NCBI GenBank assembly: GCA_903813345.2
Contig: CAIIXF020000001.1
Location: 57,799,885-57,863,884, forward strand
From: Owenia fusiformis
Lineage: Eukaryota > Annelida > Polychaeta > Sabellida > Oweniidae
Direction of reading: 5' to 3'
DNA length: 64,000 bases
Position 1 is the stretch's first letter. Each line of letters begins with the position of its first letter. Position numbers and translations under genes: made by a program. Below the pieces are notes generated by a model. The model saw only the letters and a list, made by a program, of their open reading frames with translations, had not been told where the DNA came from and searched no databases. Of this stretch, positions 51,301-63,300 are shown one piece after another.

Positions 51301-54300
51301 GGCATAGCTGGTATCTGAAAATACATAGAACCGATTATTTCAATGCTTTATTGGTAATTTGGTATTCATTTTCATCCAAATAAAAACTTAATCTTCATAA
51401 AGCTGAAGTTTCTATTTAACTCAATATACATATATCACATTATTATATTGTATTAGACTCAGTTGAACATCAAAAGAAAGAAGCATCACTTCAATTATCC
51501 AATACAAGGGTGTACATGCACTGAGCATTCACATACCATTCATGTCAAAACTGAAAACAAGTAACAGTTGATCATTTTTGAACAGATGCATCAGAATAAT
51601 ATTTGAGATGTATAATAACATCAGTGTAAAAGACAAAGAGACTTTCTAGGGCACCTGATATCCTACTATACAGTCAGATGCACAGCCACAGAAATTAATT
51701 CACTTATTTAAAATTTATATCTTTCCGACTGTTCTTTTGTGAATGAATAGCATAATAATGTGACCATCCCTGCAAAGAGACACATCTCTAAGCTGAAAAC
51801 TTTAACCAGTCTTATTTTTGCAGATATCCAGTTGGCTTCTTCCCAAAGCCTCCTTGTAACAAAATGGTTAGCTTGTACCATGGAGAGGTTTTACTCTATA
51901 TCTGTTACATCACATATTTAAGGAATAAATAATGATAGGCCATTCAATATGGTGAAATTCAGCACGAGTTGGACAGAATGTTGTACAAAGCACGAACCGA
52001 AGGTGAGTGCATTTGTACTAACATTCTGTCCAACGAGTGCTGAATTTCACCATATTGAATGGCCTATCATTATTTATTCCGATTCAAACATAAAAATTAG
52101 TAAAAGCCGTGTCTGTGGAACGGGCATGAAGGAAGAATACGCATGCTGTCAAGATTCTGAAGTCGGCCGGAAAAATTTTAGAATTTGTTTGGGCTGTTCT
52201 ATTTTACTCCCCGTTTTAGATTTTATACGATGTATAAACCTGAAGTCAGCCATAGTTAAATAGTTACAGTAGTTACGGAGGGAGTAAAGAAGAACAGCTA
52301 TCCCCGGACAGACCCAGATGTGCAGCTGAGATGTGACGTCACTCAAAACAATGCAAATTGCAGATTAAATAGAGCATGGTCGTGCATCTATGGAGAATTA
52401 GAGAACGTTCTATATTGGCTATGCTGCATTCTGATTGGTTGAGAAATTCGAATAGAGCACGGTCATGTTTGAATCATATATTACTGACTGGGGCATTTAT
52501 GACAATTGTGCTGATATATCATATTAAGCCAATCAGGGAAAATGTGTTCATTGAAACCTCAAAGGAACAACCAGCATAGCCAAAGGACATTTGCAGTAGA
52601 TTTCCACATTGTGTGCTTGAGGGAATTACTTAAAGCTTTGGATTTGTAACAATACACAGAGCTCACATTAATCAACAGAACTATAAACAGACGGAAACAC
52701 AGCCTCTAAAACATATACACAATTGCTACATCTCTAAGTAATTTGCTCTTGAACTGGATTGAATAATAAAAACTGAGAGAATACAAAAACCTAATACTAA
52801 GTGAAGCAAAAAAGATAAATATAATATGTTATATTTATGGTTATAATAATTATAACATGTATTGATTCATCTGTCCTTTGATACTGAACCTATACCAGGT
52901 CCTCAGTCATAATCTGAAATATATCCAAATTGCATCACAACTCAACCTCAAGTATAGCATCAAGGAATATATCAATTGACACGTGGGTCTGCATCACTAG
53001 AACCAGTCTTTGTCACCATAACAACTGTTTCAAACTACCAGATACCCAGAAGTTTACAGCCGAATCTTACCAGCTCTACTTATTAGGTCAAGGAACAAGA
53101 TTAGTTTTTACATATTTATATTCTTTTTTCTCCTTAAAAGTAACAATACAACCAGCATATATGGGGTAGTCTTTTCAGAGAGCCTCAAATATATACATAA
53201 ATAAAAAATAAAGAAATCAGAGATACCAGATCCATTATTATAATTGGTTCCAAAGTGCTTTAATGACTAAATTAGAAAAACTGGTGAAAAATATGTTTTA
53301 GTTCTCTAATGAATGATATTGTATGACTAACAAGGGGCTTATCTATTTACTGTATGTTACACTGGCTAAGTCCTGCATTACGAGAGCTTACATAAGATAA
53401 TTTATATTGTAAAATAGTTGGTAGACCCACGAAGTAAGAATTCTTTTACAGAATTACAATCATCCATGGTGGTTTGTTGTAGTTAAAAGCAAACTTTTAT
53501 TCAATAAAATACAAAAGAACATTTTGACTTTACTGAAAGCAAAAAAACTCTTTGCAAAATAATACAAGGGTCTATTAGGAATTTTGAAGAATTTGATGCC
53601 TGATAACATGGAATAGAATAACACATTGACGATAAGAACAGTAAATAAGCTTTGGTTCATGAGCCACTAGTGAATAACTCTGACAAGCCAATAGATCTTT
53701 TCTCTAATTAGCCTTATAAGCTGCCAAACCATATATCAGATGCAATGTATAAGGGTGTTTTTATAATTTTTTGATGTCGTGTAAGCATAGGTTACTTGCA
53801 ACAGTTAAAACTGGAAGTTGATGCTTCAGAAACCTCGTCGTAGAAAAACAGAGGCACTGAACTTTTCAGTATTAAACTAAATGTTCAAACATTGGCTAGG
53901 ACTACTCAATACAGTACCACTTGGGGGGGAGGGGTTATTGCTTATCCTTACCTGGTAATATCTTCTTGTAGCTGGGCTGGGTCTGGGGGATAGAACTTCA
54001 CTTCAAAACTGAACACCCATGGACCATCTGCAATAAACAAAATATAAAAAATTAGCTTTAAATGGATGTCTTGTCAAATAAATAACAAGGTACTATTTTA
54101 GAGCAACTTTTCACATCACATTTTACTTGTAGTTAGTTTTCCTCATATTGTGTTTTGGGTAGAATACAATGACATTGGTTGTATATGTGACTCAGATGGA
54201 TGTTGCCTGATATTTATAGAATAGTTACAACAGTTATTTTTTTATTTATTACTAAAATGTGTGGTTATGTATCAAATTAACTCATTAATATATTGAACTG

Positions 54301-57300
54301 GAGCTACATGGGTAACATCTGAAAATTATATGTCCCATTTATACCATGTGCTGCAATTACTTTTTATTACATGTATGATAGGAAATTCATGTTTACCATA
54401 ATATACCATATTTGATCAGTACAATTTGCTAGCCACATCTATGACTATATCCTCTATAACACAATACAAAGTAGGTTAAAATAGTTGCGGTTCACCAAAG
54501 TATCTAACGAAACAACTTCTACCTACTCAGTTTTCAAACTGTTTGTTTGACATTGTGGACAATATATTGAGATCACATTACAACAAAAACAATTTCTCAA
54601 CATGTTCACTCATAATAGACAAACTGAGAAGTGTTCTATATTTTATGACATGTAGCCTATTAGCTTAGACTTCTTTGATACACGAAACCTTAGATATCCA
54701 TACCATTCCATCCTTCTTCAAATGACTTCATTTATGCTTAAATTCAGAAAATTGGAAAGAAGTGAAAAACCTTTGGATCAAGGATTATACCATTCATTCA
54801 GTATCTATCTATTCAAAGTGAAGCTGTTCCTTGCAATAGATTTTCCTATCGCGATGACCATTCATATTTTAACAGATTTCCCCATAGATCATCACCAAAT
54901 TCAATGCGCATTTCCTAATAAAGATGATTATCAAGATCAGGATAGAATGGTTGGGATAGAATGACATGGAGAAAACTGACAATAGTTAGTCATTTTTTGA
55001 TTATCAAGTATTTTTAATAGATCATAATTCTTCTCTAGAGAAAACATTAATATTTCTATATATTAACCAATAGTTCTTTTGCTATTAGACACCCCTAGAT
55101 TAAGTCTTGCACCACTGCTAGTTATTCATATTGCTTCCTCTAGTCAGCTCAGGGTTAAAAGGTTGATGGAAAATCTATTTCTAATTTTACGGCTCATATG
55201 TCTTCAAATGAAATGTCATCAATGAAACACTATCACGTTAGGTGACATTTTACATAACAACGACACAGACATTTTTATATTACAATGACGCAGATGCCAT
55301 AAGACTTATGGGTACAAAGCATGAGCTAGCATAAGTAGAAATGACAGCCATCTCACAGAAGTATAATACACATAAATTAACTTCTGCACACTCATCTATT
55401 TCTATCTCCAGACACAAGACTCCATCAACAGCATCATATTGTGAAGTAGTATTATTTCATGGCTGATATTTCATACCCTGGTGGTATCACAGGCTTTTAT
55501 CGTAGAAAGTGTTCAGTTAAAGCTGGACTACGCTCCGAAACGCAAAATGTTGACATATATTGTTTTTACATTTTCAAGCTCTAATATAAAGTTTATGTAA
55601 ATAAAAATTGTTTTTTTCTGCGTAATATCAAAGAACAATCATTTAGTTAAAAAATAAAAAGGCTAGTGCGGGATTCGAACCCGGGCCTCCTGCGTGCTCA
55701 GCGAGGATTCTACCCGCTACACCACCGTATTATTATGAAAGGAGGAAGTAATTAAACGCTACTTATTTTGAATGCTATGATTCGGAAGTGACGTCACGTT
55801 CTTCATTTAGAAACCTTTCCAAAATCATATCGCCGGCACCGATCGAAGCAAATTCAATGAAAAATCTTTGAAATGACACATTTATCGTAAGTATTTCTAC
55901 ACAAGATTTGCCCCATTTGTTCATCATTCTATAATCTTTCATTAAGCTCAAAATGATAAAGTTCACCCCCGAAACAACCCAAGATTGCGTTTCGGAGCGT
56001 AGTCCAGCTTTAACATGTACAGTATGGAACACAGATACAAGAAATCACCCTTTTAACTCTTGATAACCAATGCTATCTTGCTTATTTTCTTGGTTCTGTA
56101 TATTGTACTGTATACAAGATACAGATACATGAACTAAACCGACCTTCACCTCGATACATATATCTGTGAGAGTTGAAAGAAGAGTTAAACTAATGCAGCT
56201 ATTCATTTGGCAAACTGTGCAAATACCTGATAGCTGACATCATGATAAACCATGACATCTCATTCCTTCTCAGCCCTGAGACGTTTCAGGTGAAACAGAA
56301 AGATGCTATGAGTATCAGAATGGATAGCTGAATACAACTTTGCACTTTCGCATGTTAGATTTTAAAGTACTCATATTGCTATAAGTTCAATCTCTTTGAT
56401 CAAAGAGAAATTCAATCACTTGAGTTGTTTTAATTCAGACAGCTGAGACAGTTTTCATATATTGCCTACCAGTAGCATATATTTTGTGTAATAAGATCTG
56501 TCTTTTTTCAAAATTAAGAGTCTCAGACTAAGTCCTTGCATCTTTGTTTTGTAGCAGAGCGAGACAAAAGAAGTCATTCAACCTAGAAAAGTGAAAGATG
56601 TAAACTCTGACCGCATCTCTTTTATAACAGAAAGAAAAAATCTGCAAATGAGGAGAAAGGGAATATAATATGTGTGATAATCATAATAATGAAATTTATT
56701 CCATAGTTAGCATGATCTTCATTGGATAACATGTGAAAATAAAAATGGTATTTATGTAAACAGTGGTAAAATATGATATTTTTGACAAATTTTCACTTAA
56801 CCATAGCATACAGTTTTTTAGCCATGACATACGGCGCCGTATGCGATGGTTTATGGATTTTTGCTACTTCAGACTCAAAACGAGGCTAAGTGTCAACATC
56901 ACCGGATCGGCTTGGAAAATTCGAATTAAATAACTTAATTTCCGACGATTCTGATGATGACTTTAACTATGGAATAAAAAGAACATCCTATGATTTACTC
57001 GTAATATGATTTTAATCCACTCATGGATATTGATATCTGCACGAGCGATCCATTCGTGGATAAAAATTATATCACTCATAAATCAAAGGATATCCTCTAT
57101 TTATGACTGGGTCACATATAAAGATGGGGCAAAATATACTACTTCGTCACATCTTTCTAGTTAACACTGAAAAAGCAGCAATAAAATGCATGGCAAGTTA
57201 GAGTAATGTTTACTAATAAGTTGTTGTTAATTTGATTAACGAGATAAGAGAAGTTTCTCTAATGCTCATGCACACAGGTCATATATAAGCATTAGACTTC

Positions 57301-60300
57301 ATTCTTCTATGTCCTCAACTGAACTATGGACAACTTGCAGTAAACACATCATCCAACAAAATCAAATGGGAATTTCTTTTGCATTCCAAAAGTTACTTAT
57401 GAAAGGTGAGTGTAATTTCAATATGTCTGTTGATCATCAAAAAATCAATATAAAAAGACGCCAATTGTATTTTTACCATCAGGTTACCAAAACTGTGTTA
57501 GATTTAACACCCACGTGAAATTACTTCCCACCTTTGGGAGACGAGTAAACAATTAGGATGTATGAGATGAAGAATCAATTTGTGGTATCCTATCCTCTAC
57601 ATATCTAACTAATGTAGAATGGGGTTTTATGATGGTGTGCATGTCGGGTGGTCATTCTGGATCAAATGAAAGCTAAGAGGTTGTAACAAGGTGATTCAGA
57701 TGCATCATTAACCTTTAGCATGCTACCGGCGAGCGTAGTCGCCCGTGCTTAACAATCCCCGGCAACTGCCGGCGACTCCAGTCGAATTTAAACTTTCAAA
57801 AACTTAACTTTTTCCCGCCGATCTTATGATCCAATCAGATTGCCCAATTTATTTAGTCCTTACGTGGGGACTTCCTGTTGACCTAGAAATGGCGATGTTT
57901 CGAAAAATATTTCTCAATTCAACGATTTAAACAGTGTTTAAGTCGTTTTTAGTGAACAAATCGTACAAAATGGCGGCCAAATACGATCACAACGAACATG
58001 TGGAGGAAATGGATCGCGATTTCGAGCTCTTTAGGCTCTTGGAAGCCAATAATGGTCATCGAAAATAGAAACTAGAATATTTTCTGACCTGAAAAATGAA
58101 CATTCGATCGCTGCAAATTCAGTTTTGGATTCTGACCAGACGTTGAATCTCCACAGGGGCGAAGCGGCGGATTCCGGAGGAGTATTCATGGTATATTTAT
58201 GCCCAGTCCTGTTTATTTATGTAAAAAATTCATGAGAACATTTTTTTCATGAGCCAGGCCAATGTATCTTCTCTTTGTGAAAATTTTATCGAGATTCATT
58301 CAGTAGTTATTGAGATATTAATTATTTAGTCCAGGCATATCATTTTTTGCACTCTTTGAAAAATAAGTCAGTCGCGTGGGATATATTTGCTGGATTAAGT
58401 TAGCATGCAGAAAGTTAATCTAAATGTATGACAATATTTCATCTGTAACATATTCATCTATGCCCTTACTGGGCTAGGAATTCTACCTTCGTATGCTACT
58501 ATTTGGTTTTGTCAAGCACCATAGAGTGATGCAATTGATAGTTATAGTATTCTCATTACTAATGAGCCACATTGTTAATGACGTATTGATTACAGTAATA
58601 GACCTGATATGACAATGTAAATATATACATTTGTAGAGTATTCTAATATGTTATCATTATGAAGTACTTTACCACCTGAATACAAAGTATTACACATAAC
58701 ACATTACTGACATGCTGACCTTATAAGAGTTATATTGATATTGCTAGGATTCAGCCTATAGAAGTTGTTGATTTGTGTTTTATGCATATGAGCCGATTAG
58801 ATTATTTTGGCGCCATCATGTCCAGGTATACAAGTAAGGCATATATTAAATGCTCTGTATCAATCCACAGAACAATGCATACAGGATATTCAGCCATGCA
58901 TCATCTCTTAGAAGCTCATTTGTAGGAATACAACTAATAATGCATTATAAGGTTAATGAGTTATTCTTAATATGCATGGTTGAGCCAGCTCTATGAATTA
59001 AAGTATGAATTCACATTCATCTTGTCATCTATCATTATTTATATTTTTTATAGAAATAGTATTTCATCTTGATCTCAGATTTCAGTTGTTCTACTTGTGC
59101 ACATTGGGAGTTGAAAATGAGAGATTTGAGAGTATTTAAAATTTTTCTTACAACAACAACCATTTAGGTAGATACATGAAAGCCTTCCTTAAGAGATAAT
59201 GTGAATGATGCGGGAACCTCACTGATGATGTGGATACCCCACTGATGAATTAGGTACCTCACTGATGATGCGGGCCCCTCACTGATGAATTAGGCACTTC
59301 ACTGATGATGCGGGCACCTCACTGATGATGTGGGTATCTCACTGATGAATTAGGCACCTCACTGATGAAATGGGCACATCACTGATGATGTGGGCACCTC
59401 ATTTAAGATGTGGGTACCTCACTGATGAATTGGGCACCTCACTGATGAATTGGGCACCTCACTGATGAATGTGGCACATCACTGATGATGTGGGTACCTC
59501 ACTTATGATGTGGGCACTTCACTGATGATGTGGGTACCTCACTGTTTTATAACATGGCCACCACACACAATGTAGTCTTGCACCAATATGGATCATCCTC
59601 ATCTTCTTCACCTCCAGACTTGTAGAGATGAAACGTGTAGGGAGAGAGTAGGAAGAGCTTGATGCAAGACTTAACAAAGACATAGCACCCCAGCACATTA
59701 ACAATACATATGTTTTACTGTAGATGCATTTCAAAGTCATCTTATAAGGCCTTCCAAACCTCACTAGTTCAATGCCACAAAACATCATAACATACAATCT
59801 AAACGCAGGGTGCACACAAAAACTGAAACTATTAACTTCAAAGTCTTAGACTGATAGGAACATAGGATCTTCATATCAGAAAAGTTGAAGGATGTCAGAA
59901 CTGATATACGCAACTCTGATGTTGAGCTTACGCAACTAACCAATTAAATCAAAGAAATGGCAAAACCTGACATGTACATGAACACTAAACTTGCACCCAG
60001 ATACGTATATAAGTCAGATTGCCCTAGATTCTGTATGCATAATAGAGGGAGAATGTACATGTATGAGTAAAACAAGTTCCCAGTTCAGACCAAATTGTGA
60101 AAATGTTCTAAACTGCATCAGATCAGATGTTTGGCAGTAAATGAATAAGAAAGGCAACACACCCTAGCATACTTCACAAAGATTTCAAGGCTGGACTTGA
60201 GAGATTTTTACGTGTATTGACTAGAAATCTATTTAGGTTAATCTACAGAATTTCAAATGGGGTCTCCTAGGAAATCATGTATTTTTGCTTATCTATGAGA

Positions 60301-63300
60301 CAAGCACATGATTACTACTGCAAGGAATTTCTATTGCTGGCACAAACATAAGAGAAAACCCAAAACACATGTTCCACATAGTTTGTCCTTATAAATGGCA
60401 AAATAAAGCATTCCATCCAAATGCATGAACAGTTCTCTAATCATTGTACTTGACAACACTAAATATGCTTGCTGGTTATATGGAAATGGAAATAATTTTC
60501 ATTATTTCTTTATAAACTCCAATATCTATATGCTGAATGACATATTTGTAGCAAATATCCAGTTATTTATAGGAAATAGCCTGTTGATTAAGCATTATTT
60601 CAGCTGTTGTTTTGACTAAGCTCACAGCATGGAAATCAACTCATCATATGCTACTCATGACTAAAACCTTCAATTCTTGTAAAATGTGCATCAGATTTGA
60701 TGCCAGTATACCCATAAGTACAATAAGTACAATAACATAATGCGTTTACTCATTGTTTTGTTTAATATGAAACAGTTCCTATAGTTTCATTTTGCTTCTT
60801 CAAAAGAGAGCTTCATCTACATGTAATAAGCTCTGACACTCAAGTTAAAAGATGAGGCAGACTGGGAGAAAATGACAAAAATGATAGGATGGTGAAATGA
60901 ACACTTCTACAAAGCGAGGCTAGAGAGCAGAGGTGTCACACCGACCCAAAGATGACCCGAATCTCGAATCGGAAGGGTCGGGTGAACAACTACTGACATC
61001 GGGTCAGGTCAGAACACTCAGTAATATCGTAAATTTTTGTTAAATGCTTTCTATTCCTGGCAAATTTTTCAAACTTCTAGCTGGCCTATTTCTTGTATAC
61101 ATATAGATCACAAGCAGAAAATAGTTTACAATACCTCTCTAAAGATTTAATGCTAAGTTTCTATCATTTTTCCTTTATTAAAGCGTAATATGCAGTAATG
61201 CAGGCTTAAGCAGTCTTATAATGTGCCGTGTATTCATCAAGACGTTTCAGATGCTAGTACTAAATTCCTTTTCTGTTTTCTTCTGACCCGACCCAAACAC
61301 TTTTTTCTGGCCCAACCCGACCCGAAGAATATCTGACCTGTGACACATCTATTAGAGAGCTCACATATAAGCCGCAAGAGAGTAAATCCAATATAATTCT
61401 GACAGTTCATATGTTGGATAATGTATGAGATTCCAAAAAAGTGAAGTTCTTTCTGTAATACATCTCACTCATGGAATTACCTCAAGATTTCTCACATTTG
61501 TTTTCTCAGGTAGTGAAGATTGATATCTACAGACATAAGTCTATGTAAATATTGGCTCAACTCCTCTTTCTCTTGTATCAACCAAATGTCTATATGTATA
61601 CGAGTATAATAAAATTACAGAGAAACTAACTGAAATGATTGTGACAGTTTCTCACCATTAGATATTTACATTTTTGATCACTGTACTTCATAGATTTCCA
61701 AGGTCAAAATCCCAACTGGTGGTTAACAACCACAACCATGTTGTCTTGCAGCAAGAGTCTAGCCTTTGGTGAGGAAAAGAAGATATGGATAGATAGAGAG
61801 GGGTGTAACACAGATTGCGTTGAGGAATACACCATGAAGTCAAAAATAAAAATTAACCAAATCATTTCAATTGGAATCTCCAAGCAATAAGGTCTCAGTA
61901 TGACTGAGTTCTTTTACATCCAATTTTGATACCTCAAATGAGTTCAGAGGAGATTGAATTTTTATAGCCTGATGATTGATTGAGCAGATCATCTATGGTG
62001 ATTAATCAAGAATCAAGGCAGATTGCATTAGGAAAGGATCTATGTCTTCTCCACCCTTGATCTACAGAAAAATACCCTCTACTTTCAGAAGTTACCACTG
62101 ATGTTCTGGTAATATCAACCTGCATTGTATTTAACATTCTTGTTCATATGATAAGGAACAGTTTTATTTAATAATGGTGTAATGTTTTAAGTTATTTCCT
62201 CTAGAGTTTCAAGCTAGAATCCAAATCCAATGTTACATATTTATATCATTAGCTACTAAGTATATGTTGAACAAACATTCCCATGCCATAAAAATGATGC
62301 CTGGCACAGTTCTTGTGAAATACAGTGCTAACATGCTTATCAAATTTCGAACCAAACTCAAAAGATAAAAAACATCCCAGAAGTAACTAATTCATGTAAA
62401 TAGATGGAGGGTTTGCTCCATGTTCAGACACTTCTGGGGTTGCATTTAAGACCGCTATGTGGAAATTGCTTCAATTCTGCTGTCTTGGGCATTAGGAGTA
62501 TCATCCTTATATTATAATATAATCAGAGCCTATGACTAAAATATATTGATGATCTAATATTTTATCAGAGCTAAGCTGATTTGCAAGCAAGTATCGCATG
62601 AATGGTAGATTCAAACAACAATTTTTCCATGTGTCATGAAATATTGCCCTCTGTTTGAAATGAGAGTGCTTAATGAGAGTGCATGACCCTAACAGCACTT
62701 TATATACAGGGATAACAAAATGTTTTATGCAGAGCGCATTTCATTTACAGAATGCCTAAAGCAGTCCATTTTTCCTGATTTCCTGCGTTGCATACTAAAT
62801 ATCCTGTTGTGAATTGCGATCACTTTTTCCAGCTCCCTGGTCATTTGTGCTATTGATTTTGGGGAAACATTTTTGTAAAATATGAGCTCCAATCATGGTA
62901 TTGTACACATTTCAGTATTTCTTGCTTAAAAAACAATTTAGCTTTTGAAAATTTCTTGGATTTCTGACATATGCAGCTGCAAATGGCACATTTTTCAACA
63001 ATCATTTACAAAATATATCATCTTATTTGCTACAAGCCATTAATATCTGAGTGTTCTATAAAGAGCTAATTACAGTACAAAGCAGTAATATTATCTCCCT
63101 AAGGTTAAGTTCCAGTGGCTGAGTCACACAAGAGAATTAAGTAAGATATGCCTTTGTCCATTGTTCAATATAGGGCTGTGCCTAAGGTAGTACTTAAGTT
63201 AATATGGGCGATAGAGCTGTTGCTTCTATCTTATTATACATATATTTATGGGGTATTGGTGCTGAAATTTGGAATGTGCAAAGATGCAAAAATAAATGTA

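Noticed and set aside
51949-52263. 104-codon plus-strand frame
   Set aside because: Its first third runs through a perfect hairpin and its product is not recognisable.
55661-55730. Functional tRNA gene
   Set aside because: Acceptor ends do not pair and the anticodon stem is disrupted; kept only as a tRNA-like sequence.
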